Origin: Megaustenia siamemsis
Lineage: Eukaryota > Mollusca > Gastropoda > Stylommatophora > Ariophantidae
Direction of reading: 5' to 3'
DNA length: 64,000 nucleotides
NCBI GenBank assembly: GCA_032433765.1
Contig: JAVIAB010000092.1
Span: 68,678,160 to 68,742,159, forward strand
A model generated the notes under the pieces. That model worked only from the letters and a program-made list of their open reading frames with translations. It did not search any database and had not been told where the DNA came from. The position numbers and the translations under genes are program-made. Shown one piece after another: positions 45,900 through 58,787 of this stretch; position 1 is the stretch's first letter, and every line of letters begins with the position of its first letter.

Positions 45900-46345
45900 T
45901 AAAAAGTATGGCCACTAATAAAAAAAAATATTGCCACTAACATAAAAAGTATGGCCACTAATAAAAACAAAAATATTGCCACTAACATAAAAAGTATGGC
46001 CACTAATAAAAAAAATATTGCCACTAACATAAAAAGTATGGCCACTAATAAAAAAAATATTGCCACTAACATAAAAAGTATGTCCACTAAAAAAAAAATA
46101 TTGCCACTAACATAAAAAGTATGCCACTAATAAAAAAATATTGCACTTGCCACTAACATAAAAAGTATGGCCACTAATAAAAAAAATATTGCCACTAACA
46201 TAAAAAGTATGGCCACTAATAAAAAAAATATTACCACTAACATAAATAGTATGGCCACTAATAAAAAAATATTACCACTAACATAAATAGTATGGCCACT
46301 AATAAAAAAAATATTACCACTAACATAAATAGTATGGCCACTAAT
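45900..46345. repeat. 42-bp minisatellite block
   Basis: About ten units of agtatggccactaataaaaa plus aatattgccactaacataaaa, each two diverged 21-bp monomers. Confidence 0.92.
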
Positions 46346-46504
46346 ACCAAAAATATGGTTGCTGAGATCTAAAATATGGCTACTATAAAAAAATATTCCA
46401 CTAAAATCAAAATTATGATCACAACGACCAATAACATGGCCACTAACACCACAAATATGGCTCCTAACACCAAAAATATTGTCACTAGCACCTATTACAT
46501 GACT
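46346..46504. repeat. Diverged 21-bp units
   Basis: Degenerate monomers (ccaaaaatatggttgctg, aacatggccactaacacc) leading to the REP-5 insertion. Confidence 0.8.
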
Positions 46505-46790
46505 ATCTATCTAACTATCTATTGTCCTTTCGAGCCGAAGACGGCACATAGGGCAGAACCACAATCTCAAAAACAGAAACCTTGTGTGCCAAAGTGGCAC
46601 ATATTGCAGAGATCACTGCTCTAAAATCTATGGCTCTGTTTCCATAACAATACTTTTTTCAATGACAACGTGTCAAGCCATAAATCAACCTCCTTAGTCG
46701 CCTCTTACGGCATGCCTGGAAGGTCACAGTGTCACTATTCTTTACTTCCCTCATAATGAGGCCCCGGTAACACACGGGAAGATAATATGA
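46505..46790 (-). repeat. REP-5 interspersed repeat inside the 21-bp field
   Basis: Minus-strand copy of the 38950-39195 repeat (gagccgaagacggcacatag, tccttagtcgcctcttacgg). It interrupts the minisatellite, which continues at 46791. Confidence 0.82.
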
Positions 46791-47405
46791 TTACTAATAT
46801 AAAAAATATGGCAACTAAAACCAAAAATATGCCCGCTAACACCAAACATATTTACGTTAAAATAAAAAAATATGCCCGCTAAAACAAAGAAAAATGGCCG
46901 CTAAACTAAAAATATGGCCTCTACAACCATAAATATGGCCGCTAAACTCCAAAAAATATGGTCACTGCCACTAATAAGATGGCGCTAACACACACAAATA
47001 TCGCTTATAGCAGAAAAATATGGTCATTAACAACAAAAATATGGTCACTAACAACAAAAATATGGTCACTAACAACAAAAATATGGTCACTAACAACAAA
47101 AATATGTTCACTAACAACAAAAATATGGCCACTAACATAAAAATTATCGTCACTAACAACAACAAAAAAAAAAAAAAAAAATCTGGTCACTAACAACAAA
47201 AATCTGGTCACTAACAACAAAAATCTGGTCACTAACAACAAAAATATAGTCACTAACAACAAAAATATGGTCACTAACATAAAAATTATGGTCAGTAACA
47301 ACAAAAATATGGTCACTAACAACAAAAATCTGCTCACTACATAAAAAATATGATCACTAACATAAAAAATATGGACAATAGCACTAAAAATAAGACCGTT
47401 GAAAC
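46791..47405. repeat. 21-bp minisatellite, irregular block
   Basis: Monomers such as aacaacaaaaatatggtcact. The tatggtcactaaca core here is identical to SINE-1. Contains an A19 run near 47164-47182. Confidence 0.9.
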
Positions 47406-48440
47406 TAAAAAAACACAAAAAATATGGCGACTTGCGCCAAATATATGGCCACTAACACCAAAAATATGGCGACTTGCACCAAATATACGGCCACTAACAC
47501 AAAAATATGGCGACTTGCACCAAATATACGGCCACTAGCACCAAAAATATGGCGACTTGCACCAAATATACGGCCACTAACACCAAAAAATATGGCGACT
47601 TGCACCAAATATACGGCCACTAGCACCAAAATATGGCGACTTGCACCAAATATACGGCCACTAACACCAAAAATATGGCGACTTGCACCAAATATACGAC
47701 CACTAACACCAAAAATATGGCGACTTGCTCCAAAAATATATGGCCACTAACATCAAAAATATTGCGACTTGCACCAAATATACGGCCACTAGCACCAAAA
47801 ATATGGCGACTTGCACCAAATATACGGCCACTAACACCAAAAATATGGCGACTTGCACCAAATATACGGCCACTAACACCAAAAATATGGCGACTTGCAC
47901 CAAATATACGGCCACTAACACCAAAAATATGGCGACTTGCACCAAATATACGGCCACTAACACCAAAAATATGGCGACTTGCACCAAATATACGGCCACT
48001 ACACACAAAAATATGGCGACTTGCACCAAATATACGGCCACTAACACCAAAAAATATGGCGACTTGCACCAAATATACGGCCACTAACACCAAAAATATG
48101 GCGACTGGCACCAAATATACGGCCACTAACACCAAAAATATGGCGACTTGCACCAAATATACGGCCACTAACACCAAAAATATGGCGACTTGCACCAAAT
48201 ATACGGCCACTAACACCAAAAATATGGCGACTTGCACCAAATATACGGCCACTAACACCAAAAATATGGCGACTTGCACCAAATATACGGCCACTAACAC
48301 CAAAATATTGCGACTTGCACCAAATATACGGCCACTAACACCAAAAATATGGCGACTGGCACCAAATATATGGCCACTAACACCAAAAATATGGCGACTT
48401 ACACCAACATTTGGCCACTAACACCAAGAATATGGCCTCA
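47406..48440. repeat. 42-bp minisatellite, homogeneous block
   Basis: About 24 units of atatacggccactaacacc plus aaaaatatggcgacttgcacca (42 bp), a dimer of two 21-bp variants. Open frames on both strands (e.g. 47633-48421 plus, 47620-48303 minus) follow from the period. Confidence 0.95.
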
Positions 48441-48469
48441 GAACCAAAAATAACAAAAAAAATATGGCC

Positions 48470-50570
48470 ACAAACACAAATATATGACTACTAGCATGAA
48501 AAATATGGACACTAGCAACAGAATTATGAACACTAGCACTAGAAATATGAACACTAGCACCAGAAATATGACCACTAGCACCAGAAATATGGCCACTAGC
48601 ACCAGAAATATGGCCACTAGCACCAGAAATATGGCCACTAGCACCAGAAATATAGCCACTAGCACCGAAATATGAACACTAGCACCAGAAATATGGACAG
48701 TAGCACCAGAAATATGACCACTAGCACCAGAAATATGGCCACTAGCACCAGAAATATGGCCACAAGCACCAGAAATATGGACACTAACACCAGAAATATG
48801 GACACTAGCGCCAGAAATATGGACACTGGCACCAGAAATATGACCACTACCACCAGAAATATGGACACTAGCGCCAAAAATATGGACACTAGCACCAGAA
48901 ATATGACCACTAGCACCAGAAATATGACCACTACCACCAGAAATATGACCACTAGCACCAGAAATATGGACACTAGCACCAGAAATATGACCACTAGCAC
49001 CAGAAATATGAACACTACCACCAGAAATATGAACACTAGCACCAGAAAAATGGACACTAGCACCAGAAATATGACCACTAACACCAGAAATATAACCACT
49101 AACACCAGAAATATGACCACTTACATCAGAAATATGACCACTTACACCAGAAATATGACAACTAACACCAGAAATATGACCACTAACACCAGAAATATGA
49201 CCACTAACACCAGAAATATGACCACTAACACCAGAAATATGACCACTAACACCAGAAATATGACCACTAACACCAGAAATATGACCACTTACATCAGAAA
49301 TATGACCACTAACACCAGAAATATGACAACTAACACCAGAAATATGACCACTAACATCAGAAATATGACCACTAACACCAGAAATATGACCACTAACACC
49401 AGAAATATGACCACTAACATCAGAAATGTGGCCACTAGCACCAAAAATATGGCCACAGGCACCATCAATATGACCACTAGCACCATAAATATGACCACTA
49501 GCATCAAAAATATGGCCACTAGTACCATAAATATGGCCACTAGCACCATAAATATGACCACTAACACCAGAAATATGACCACTAACATCAGAAATATGGC
49601 CACTAGCACCAAAAATATGGCCACAGGCACCATCAATATGACCACTAGCACCATAAATATGACCACTAGCACCAAAAATATGGCCACTAGTACCATAAAT
49701 ATGGCCACTAGTACCATAAATATGGCCACTAGCACCATAAATATGACCACTAACACCAGAAATATGACCACTAGCACCAGAAATATGACCACTAACACCA
49801 AAAATAAGACCACTAGCAACAGAAATATGACCACTAACATCAGAAATATGACCACTAAAATCAGAAATATGACCACTAACATCAGAAATAGGACCACTAA
49901 CATCAGAAATATGACCACTAACAACAGAAATATGACCACTAACATCAGAAATATGACCACTAACACCAGAAATATGACCACTAACACCAGAAATATGACC
50001 ACTAACACCGAAATATGACCACTAACACCAGAAATATGACCACTAACACCAGAAATATGACCACTAACACCAGAAATAGGACCACTAACACAAGAAATAG
50101 GACCACTAAAACCAGAAATATGACCACTAACACCAGAAATATGACCACTAACATCAGAAATATGACCACTAACACAGAAATAGGGCCACTAACACCAGAA
50201 ATATGACCACTAACACCAGAAATAGGACCACTAACACCAGAAATAGGACCACTAACACCAGAAATAGGACCACTAACACCAGAAATATGACCACTAACAC
50301 CAGAAATAGGACCACTAACACCAGAAATATGACCACTAACACCAGAAATAGGACCACTAACACCAGAAATATGACCACTAACACCAGAAATATGACCACT
50401 AACACCAGAAATAGGACCACTAACACCAGAAATATGACCACTAACATCAGAAAATATGACCACTAACATCAGAAATATGACCACTAACATCAGAAATATG
50501 ATCACTAACATCAGAAATATGACCACTAACATCAGAAATATGACCACTATCATCAGAAATATGTATTATG
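48470..50570. repeat. 21-bp minisatellite, homogeneous block
   Basis: About 100 units of atatgaccactaacaccaga plus a. The plus strand is open for 448 codons (48672-50018, MTTNTRN repeats). The minus strand gives hydrophobic VLVVIFL repeats (49289-50008, 50169-50447). Sub-blocks differ in actagc versus actaac, and tatggcc versus tatgacc. No evidence of a gene. Confidence 0.95.
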
Positions 50571-50735
50571 TTGTATTTTTGTTGTACAAGTTAACGACAA
50601 ATAGTTGTCGAGAAAATGTTATCCAATACATTCGAAATATGAACGTTCTCTTCTCTTCTTATTCTACGTAGCCGTTAAATTGGCGTGAACACGCTGTGTC
50701 GGTAATTTACGGCAAGACGCAATATCTGCGCGTTT
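50571..50735. other. Sequence between array and gap
   Basis: Short unique sequence, no feature recognised. Confidence 0.4.
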
Positions 50736-50835
50736 NNNNNNNNNNNNNNNNNNNNNNNNNNNNNNNNNNNNNNNNNNNNNNNNNNNNNNNNNNNNNNNNN
50801 NNNNNNNNNNNNNNNNNNNNNNNNNNNNNNNNNNN
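50736..50835. other. Assembly gap, 100 N
   Basis: Exactly 100 N, the usual placeholder for a gap of unknown size, 165 bp after the end of the 21-bp array. No protein or repeat should be read across it. Confidence 0.99.
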
Positions 50836-51239
50836 TAACTGGAATTATTCGTCTCTGGAAGTGTCAGAAGAACTATACTTTGTCTTGTCCTTTAGGAGCA
50901 AGTCTTCGAGAAATAGATATTTTCAAATACAGAGCAGGTCAAGCTCATTTTAGGTTTACCATCTTAATAAATGTATCAACCTGTATTTTCACTTTATTTA
51001 AATTGTCCACCAGCTCATGAATTGAACGTGGTCAGCATGGTCAACCTGAGTGCTTTAGCATTAATGAGCCTCTATTGATCAAGACTTTAATCGGCCCACA
51101 CACTCTTTGGGTCTGAAAACAGACTAACAAGTATGTAGAGTGTCGAAGAAGGAAGGCATGCCAGAAATGTTATGCTGAAGTCGACTGTTTTAGGCCAGGA
51201 GTAGCATATATCACCAACATGCTGTAAGCTACAAAGCTA
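50836..51239. other. Nothing recognised
   Basis: No gene or repeat family recognised. Confidence 0.4.
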
Positions 51240-51470
51240 CACATCTAGTCCCGTTTCATATCCTTTATGTGAATTATTTGTGAGTAATCATCATTGCACT
51301 CTGAATATGTCCATAGATACTTAGATCCCTTCCTTAGTAAGTCCCGCAGTGTCCAGCGAGTGACGACTCCAGTTCTGTGTTGGTTGATAAGTCCTCTTTT
51401 AAAGCCACTAAGTTTCTCGTTTCTGGCTGTGCCCATCTTAACTCCCATCTCTTTCATGCGAAGGCGTGAC
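51240..51470 (-). mobile_element. LINE-D C-terminal fragment
   Basis: Minus strand reads GLINQHRTGVVTRWTLRDLL and YSECNDDYSQIIHIKDMKRD, a C-terminal tail. Matching fragments lie at the 3' end of the LINE-D at 9715-9800 (aatgcattccgaacatgtcc versus attgcactctgaatatgtcc). No RT or RNase H core. Confidence 0.75.
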
Positions 51471-52150
51471 GTGGACGATGTCCACTTGCATGGACAATGA
51501 AAGCATGTCGTCGTCGGACAATCACAAGAGCTTACTACTTATCGTTGCGGCTTGTATCCTAATGTTGGTGTGTGGGGGCGGGGGTGGTTTACTTCGGAGC
51601 TAGAGAATAAAGGCCGCATGCTCGATGTAGATGTCGCAAGGTGTTGTTTCCGAGTTTGTTTTTTTTTTATCTCAACACCGACTGGAACGGGGGAAAAGAT
51701 GGTTTAACCCTACCTTGATTGCAACCCATGTTCCTTATGCACTTGACGAAGATTATATTAACAGAGTAATGATTGATACAGCTGTAATCTCAAACATACC
51801 TTCATTTACAACATTGAAACTTGTATCCCCAAGACACCTTCACTTTCACAGTTTGAAATTTTAATCCCCAAGACACCTTCAATTCCAAACTCAGAAACTT
51901 GCATTCTCAAGACACCTTTACTTTCAAACTCTGGCATGTGTAGCATAAATGATAAATAATAGTTACCTGGTTTCACGAGCACCCGTGCGCTGCCGGTGCC
52001 CGAAAGGGGAGCAAAGAATTGTAGCGCCGTTCCGTACCAGGCATGCTCGTAAGAGACGACTATGGAGGGTTGGCCATGGGATTGGTTATCCTATACTATA
52101 AAAAATTAAGCCACAAAAACTTCACAAACATGGACATGTCAAAGATATGA
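51471..52150. other. Unassigned; may include LINE-A 5' region near its end
   Basis: 51800-51940 has three loose repeats of aagacaccttcactttc. 51960-52100 (gcccgaaagggg, cgtaagagacgactatgg) may be the 5' untranslated part of the LINE-A that follows. Confidence 0.4.
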
Positions 52151-52195
52151 ATAAAAAAATTAATCCGGGTACAGGAAATATAAGGGCTCTCTAAG

Positions 52196-52480
52196 ATGTA
52201 TGACGCAATCCGGAGAAAGTCGCAAGGAGTCCGGGTCACCGATTCATCTTTTGTTTACGGGGAAGTCCTCTGGGATTTGCACCTTGAATGTATGCACTTT
52301 AAACGAGCAAGCTGCACAAGTAGCAGCAGAAATGGCAAACTTCAAAAGAGATATTTTAGGAATGTGCGAAACCAGATGGTTAGGAACAGAAAGGATAAAA
52401 CTAAACACATGAGAGATGATTTTATCATCATGACACCAGGAACCTGGGCCTGGAGCATAACATAGTGAAGGGTAGCTATA
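52196..52480 (+). pseudogene. LINE-A apurinic-like endonuclease N-terminus
   Basis: The frame reads SGICTLNVCTLNEQAAQVAA then MANFKRDILGMCETRWLG. The asparagine in LNV and the glutamate in CETRW fit the N and E metal-binding residues of LINE APE-type endonucleases. The frame is lost soon after. Confidence 0.75.
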
Positions 52481-52730
52481 ATGTCATCAAGAAGCACAGA
52501 AACACTGATAGAATGGGAAGCAGTAGAGCCAAGACTAACAAGAGCAACATTTAAACCACAAAAACCAAAATAAAAATATACATTATTCAATGTTATGTAC
52601 CAACCAAAGATAAGGAAGATTTAGTTAGAGATTAATTCTATAAACAGTTGCAATGTCAGATGAATGGAAGACGAGTTAAAGATATTATATACTCTTGATG
52701 GGGAGATCTTGACGCAAATGTAGGATCAGA

Positions 52731-53085
52731 CGTGGAGGCGAAGGCGCGCCTCCCAGCACCAGAGCTGGAAGTTGTCAGCGACCCACAGCTGATGGCTTGC
52801 GCCAGGATCGGTGAAACAAAACCATCCAGACCCTGCTCCACCTCTTCGTGGTGCCTCCAATAACAGACTAACCTGTCTAGTCTGGCCAAGCGTTCAGGGA
52901 TCGAAGAGGGAAGACAACCAGGTACTCAAAAATGTCGTGCTGAAGTCGGATGTGTTGGGCCGAAAGGCGCAAATATAACAGTTATACTGCAAACCACAAC
53001 ACAACGCAGACACGTCCACTGCGTCCTTGTAAGGGCGGATGATGAAGAGGAATATTCTAGTCTACCACGATATTCTAGAATACTT
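52731..53085 (+). repeat. REP-6 interspersed repeat inside LINE-A
   Basis: Uninterrupted copy of REP-6 (caggatcggtgaaacaaaac, cacctcttcgtggtgcctcc, gtcggatgtgttgggccg, ctgcaaaccacaacacaa). It serves as the empty-site reference for the insertion at 21344-21667. Confidence 0.78.
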
Positions 53086-53408
53086 TAGTCTTCGGGCGAA
53101 CGCAACCAACCACCACCATCACCAGACAACAGAGGCTCCGAAGAGATCATGGGAAAACATGGACTTGGAGAAATGAATGAGAATATAGAGATATATACAT
53201 GAGTTTCTGTGCTCTTAATCAAATGAGTCTAGGATGAACAATATTTCAACATAAAAGAATACATAAAGCTATATGGGTGTCATCAGATCATAGAACGGAG
53301 AATCAAATTGACCACATATGTATTTATGAAAAGTTTAAATCATCCTTACAGGAAGTAAAAGTGTTTAGAGGAGCAGATGTGGTTTCAGAGCATCATTTTC
53401 TGTTAGCC

Positions 53409-53521
<113 letters not shown>

Positions 53522-54562
53522 TACAACACATAATGGTAGGCAGTATTTCAACGTAGAGTTTCTTAACTAGCAAGGAAATAATGATAAATTTGTACTCGCA
53601 GTATCAAACAAATATCAAGTCCCCCAACAACTAGAAAATACAATAAATATAGAACATCATTGGAAACAGGTACATGTTATATGGAAGGAGATATATAAAG
53701 AAACCCTGGGGAAAAAGAGAACGAAAGAATAAAGCATGAATGACAGCTGAGTCACAGGAGAAAACTTAAGAAAGAAAAATAAGAAAGCAGACATAAATAA
53801 AAGCAAAACGAGAAGTACTAAAGACACGACACAGGAAACTTAGACGAGGTGAACACAGAAGTGAGAAGATGCATTAAAAGGAATAAGAGGAAATATATAT
53901 AAGAACTAGCTAAATAGGCAGAGGAAACGGCAAATAAATTAAATATAAAAGAACTGTACAACAGCACAAAGAAATTTAGCGAAACATACAGACCGATCAT
54001 TGCCTTTATAAAGAAAGGAAATCTGCTTAGTAATATAAGGGAACAAATAAAAGATGTAAAGAGAGAGCACTTTGAAGAACTCTGAAACAGACCAGGCCCA
54101 AATAACTCTCCAGATATACTACCAGCAGAGGATGAGTTACACGTTAACTGTGGAAAACCAAGCAAGGAAGAAATAATGAAAGCCATCAAGTTATTAAAAA
54201 AAATAGTAAAGCCACAGGACCAGATTAAATTCCTTTAGAAGCCATCAAAGCAGATATTAGCACCTCTTCCAAGATGTTACATAATCTAATAAATAAAATT
54301 TGGGAGAGGGAAGAAATACCTAAATACTAGAAATAAGGTTATATGATCAAACTACCGAAGAAAGGAAGTTGACAGGAGTGCACAAATTATAGAGGGATTA
54401 TGTTACTATCAGTGCCAGGAAAAATACTAAGCAGAATCATTGTGGAGAGACTGAAAAAAGCTATAGAGAAACATTTGAGAGATGAACAATCAGGTTTTAG
54501 GAAAAACAGATAACGAGCTGATCAAATAACTACCTTACTTGTAATAAATAGCTGAACATCTC

Positions 54563-55300
54563 TTAGAACTATAGTATCCACTTTATATCGGATCCCGATC
54601 GCTGCAGAAAGTGCATTCGGAGTCTGATTAATTACGGTTCTCCGTTGCACTTTTCTGCGTTAAGTCAAAATGATGATATACTTACTACATCTGCGTCGCT
54701 AAAGCGAAGTCGTACGCCGGCAACAGTCCCTTTTTGACAAATCAAGGTTGTGAATGCGACCTTCCACTGTCTGTACTTGTTCTGCGCTTTACGTCACATT
54801 GGTGCTGTTCATGGCCGTTGTTGTAATTCCTTGACGTAAGTTATTTACATGTTACTCATTAATGTGTATGTGCTTCTTCAGCCGCAGTGTTATCTCTTTA
54901 GGGAATTTGCTCTGTGTTTTGTTTGTCGTAGGCTGCACTCACTAGAGTAATCAAGAATCTAAAGGGCGCATCATTGCTGTGAGTGCGACACTGTTATCTG
55001 TGCTACGTCATCGTAATGGCTCATCGTATATCCCTAGACCGGCCTTACACTAATCTTACGGTCTGTTGTTTGATGTGCGACGGGGATAATCTGACGACTG
55101 TGTGTTTATATGTTCGGAATTGGAGTCATCAACGATGGCCTAACATCACCAAGCGCTATACATTAAAAAAAAATATGACGATCATCATTTTCAGGAGGAC
55201 GTGAACTTCGGGGTATATGGTGGATAGGCGGCATGAACCATTGAAGGCTATGCATGAAAAGTGTACCTTGTTGCAGTTTCCACATATTCCCAGTCCATGG
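54563..55300. other. Unrecognised part of the insertion in LINE-A
   Basis: About 740 bp of non-LINE sequence between the RT halves, followed directly by SINE-2. No transposon ends identified. A hairpin lies at 54600-54660. A 73-codon frame (54983-55204) shows no domain. Confidence 0.5.
54600..54660. repeat. Imperfect hairpin, pre-miRNA sized
   Basis: Left arm gcagaaagtgca..cggag and right arm ctccgttgcacttttctgc pair over about 17 base pairs with one bulge and one small internal loop. The terminal loop is about 17 nt. The size fits a small precursor hairpin, but no expression evidence exists. Confidence 0.6.
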
Positions 55301-55633
55301 GGGACTTGTTGGTCTAGAGGCAGGACGCCGGCCTCGAGACAGAGAGGTTGTAAGTTCAAATCTCGGCTACACCGGTTGGGATTTTTATTTATGATTTCTC
55401 TCTGCGGCAACCACCCCTGGTCTCAGCAGCGAGACCCGCTTGAAACGTCAGTTACTCATCGACAGAAAAAAACATGAGTACTTCCGAAGTCGGAGTTATC
55501 TGCCTGTGCGGCGAGGGACCCCTGTGCACACGGCTGCCAGAGAAAAATAGATTAACACGCAAAATTCAGTTCCTAGTCTCTAGGGACTTCGTCAGAGATG
55601 AAAGCTGGCGAACGCAACAACAACAACAACAAC
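55301..55633 (+). mobile_element. SINE-2 with (CAA)n tail
   Basis: Well-preserved copy: ggtctagaggcaggacgccg, agttcaaatctcgg (B-box-like), ggttgggatttttatttatg, ttcctagtctctagggactt, gctggcgaacg, ending in six CAA units. The tail touches the resuming LINE-A coding sequence. Confidence 0.9.
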
Positions 55634-56755
55634 AATGTCGGATTCATAGATTACGAAAAGGCATTTGATAGTTTAGACAGAGCTTTGATAGCTTTGAAAG
55701 TTGTAGAGTCATTACTGAATCCCATAATGTTTATTAATATTATAAGAACAATGCATGAAGGAATGAAATGTAGTGCTGTGCACAAAGGGCAGCTTACAGA
55801 AGCATTTGAAATAAGAATAGGCGTAAGGCAGGGATGCCTTCTATGTCCATTTCTCTTTCTACTGGCAATAGTTTGGATTATGAAAATAACTCAAAACAAC
55901 AGGAATGGATCCAGTGGTCACTGACCAAGCAACTTAATGGATTAAACTTTGCTGATGACATAGCTCTCCTATCACATAATCATCAACAGATGCAGGAAAA
56001 AATGAGCATATTTGATGTGAGATAACAACATGTAAGACTTGAAAAAAATGAGATAAGACCAAAATTATGAGAATCAATGCAGTTGGCAATAACCAAATAA
56101 TATTGGAGAAATACCTCTACTAGACGTACACTCTTGCGTATATCTGGGCAGTAATATAGACAAAGAGGAAGGAACAGAAAATGATACAAAAATAAGGATA
56201 TCAAAAGCAAGCGGAACTTATTCTTTGCACTGGAAAACATATGGAAATCCAAAGAGATTAGGTTAAATATAAAAACAAAAATGTTTAGCTCCATTTGTTA
56301 AGTCAGTCCTATTATATGGCTGTGAAACATGGAGAACAACAAAAATGACAATCATGAAGATACAGACCTTCATTAATGGATGCTTACGCGAAATAAAGAG
56401 ATGGAAACGGCAAGACAAAGTCACTAACATAGAATTATGGAAATGTACCAGTCAAATACCAGTGGATAAAGAGATGCAGCGAAGACAATGGCACTTGATA
56501 GGACACACACTGCGGAAGCCAACTAAGAGAATAACACAATATGCCTTTTTTGGAGTCTCCAAAGAAAAAGACAAAGAGGAAGACCAAAACATTCTTGAAG
56601 AAGACAGATGGAAGCAGAGATGAAGATGATGAGGAAGACATGGAATGATCTTAAAAGAATGGCAAGAAACAAAACGGCTTGGAATGTGTTTGCTGAAAAC
56701 CTATGCTCCACAGGAAACTGAAAGGTAGAAGTAGAAGAGGAAGAAGAAGAAGAAG

Positions 56756-57679
56756 GTATTTTCTTATCTTAACTTACACTGACAATATATGTTGGATAAA
56801 ATTTGAAAGTGTGAAGATTAAATCTGCAAGATTTGAGTACATTGAATGATATCATTATTTCAATCCCTTTCCCCCACCTCCCCCTCCCCACCCCTCTTTT
56901 ATGTTGTTCTCATTATCGTTTCTACTTTCACGTAATTTTCCTCACTAAAATTTTATCCGACTTTTCTTGTTCATATCAAAGAACTCGTCATGTAAAATAA
57001 AACAGCAGAGGAAAAAGAAGCAGCCTTTCGCCTCGACAAAGCTCGGTTGAATGATTTGATAATGCTCATAAGAGAATCAAGCGCAATTGTCTCTTCCCAG
57101 AAGGCTTTGGGGGACGAAATCGCGCGTGCAAATGAATTAGCTGCGCGTGCGATGATACTACCATCCGCCATTACCCTCTGAGGCATTGATTTCAATCAAG
57201 ACTGCCACGTGATGTTGTAGAGCTGTGTCTGATCAGAACTGAGCTGGTTTGATGTCGTCTGGATCAAAACTTTGGTCAAGTAGTGCTGCTGGCTCCCTGT
57301 TAAATAGACTGCTTATTTTCCAATGCTCCTCCATTACAAATATCACAATCACTTCACTTGCTTCATTGCTTAATATAGCCTGTCTTTTAAGAACGGCTCT
57401 ATCTTTGACTGACATAACAACGTTTTTGCTTTCTTTCTATTACTTCGTTTATATGATTCTCCCTGCCCCCTCCACTTTCTGCTGGCTTAGGGAAACAAAC
57501 ACGAAGATGGGGTAAGATAGAAACACTGAGGGAGGAAAATGGGCGGGGGTGCGGCTGGTCGCTTCACCCTCAAAAGCGCTCGGTTGGAATTCCAAATAGA
57601 TCATTTTTATTTTAACCAGTGACTTTATATTTCAAAGTAAATGATTTCGAGTGCATGGGCATAATAGAAACGGACGAAA
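56756..57679. other. Unique-looking sequence
   Basis: A C-rich run near 56870-56897. The 56940-57200 part is complex and non-repetitive, with gcgtgcaaatgaattagctg. No coding domain found. Candidate regulatory or conserved non-coding DNA only. Confidence 0.4.
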
Positions 57680-58345
57680 GTATATCATCATCAGCGTCAT
57701 CATCATCATCGTCTAACTTGCCCTGTTTGAAGTTGACTCCCATGACAGTTACTCTGAGGATTCCTCTATCCCGACGATGATGTCCAGCTTCTGCAGCAAC
57801 CAGTCCCAGCTCGTCTGTGATATCTTGCTCCCATCTTCTTCTGGGTCTTTCTCTCTTTCGTCTACCTTGAACTACGCCCTCTAGAATTATCTTCTTTGTG
57901 TTATTATGTCGTTTTACATGACAACAAATATTTTATTTAACTTGTTTTTACATTCTTTATCACCTGTTTTCTTAAATGTGTCCTTATTGCAAAATGACGT
58001 TTGTTCTTTTCTCCGTCATGTTATTCTGAGTATTCTGTTGTAGCACTTGCAATCAAGGTAGTCATGGAATTTTTCTACAGATCCGTCGACTCTCCATATA
58101 CTGCTATGAGAATAATCAAACCTTTGAAATCCCAAGTTTTGTTGCTTAATCAGTTATTTTCCTCATATGCAGTTATTTTAATTTTTTCGTATCTATGTTT
58201 AGCCTTTTTTAAAATTTCCTTGATTGTCTTTCCTTTGTTCGTTACCAATGAATCAAGATATTCAAGAGGGTCTACTCTTCCAAATATTTGTCCGTTGATT
58301 TATATATTGCATATTTCATTTGTTTTTATTTATTATAAACATTGA
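57680..58345 (-). mobile_element. LINE-E, 3' fragment, minus strand
   Basis: In minus order, broken frames show INGQIFGRVDPLEYLDSLVT, WRVDGSVEKFHDYLDCKC (frame-shifted), then RRRW..DITDELGL-type C-terminal text (from cttctgggtctttctctctt). It ends in (ATC)n at about 57690-57712. A scrap of the same 3' end occurs at 20155-20240. Confidence 0.72.
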
Positions 58346-58787
58346 TTTGTTTTCCTTTCTTGCAGACAGGGGTGCTGTTTTTTACTATTGCCTAATGAAA
58401 GAATACAGCAACAGATTTAAAGCTTAATATTGCAATGAGTTGTCGACTGCTGGAAACAAAAGAGCAGGCTGTGAACGACTGTTCGGAATTTTAAAATAAA
58501 GGCAAATCCCAAGCACCGCTGATATTATTTTAAGCAAATTTGTTCAGTTACCACAAATACTGTCTCCGGTTTTATGGAGATCGGATGCTGTATTGAGATT
58601 CAAGCGTTTCCTTATGACCAGGAAAATTATTTAGAAAGATTGGAAACTTCAGATGGAACAAGTATTCTCCTATCCTTGTGTTCTTAGTCTTCCTCGACTT
58701 TTTTCAGTGTGGTTTCCAGAATAAGACCAGTCTTAATTCATTTTATATACTGAAGCATTTCAGTATTTCAGTCAACATTTTTCTGTC
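58346..58787. other. Nothing recognised
   Basis: No gene or repeat family recognised. Confidence 0.35.

Noticed and set aside
48672..50018. 448-codon threonine/asparagine/arginine repeat protein
   Set aside because: Pure 21-bp tandem repeat, also open on the opposite strand, with no domain, signal peptide or gene context.
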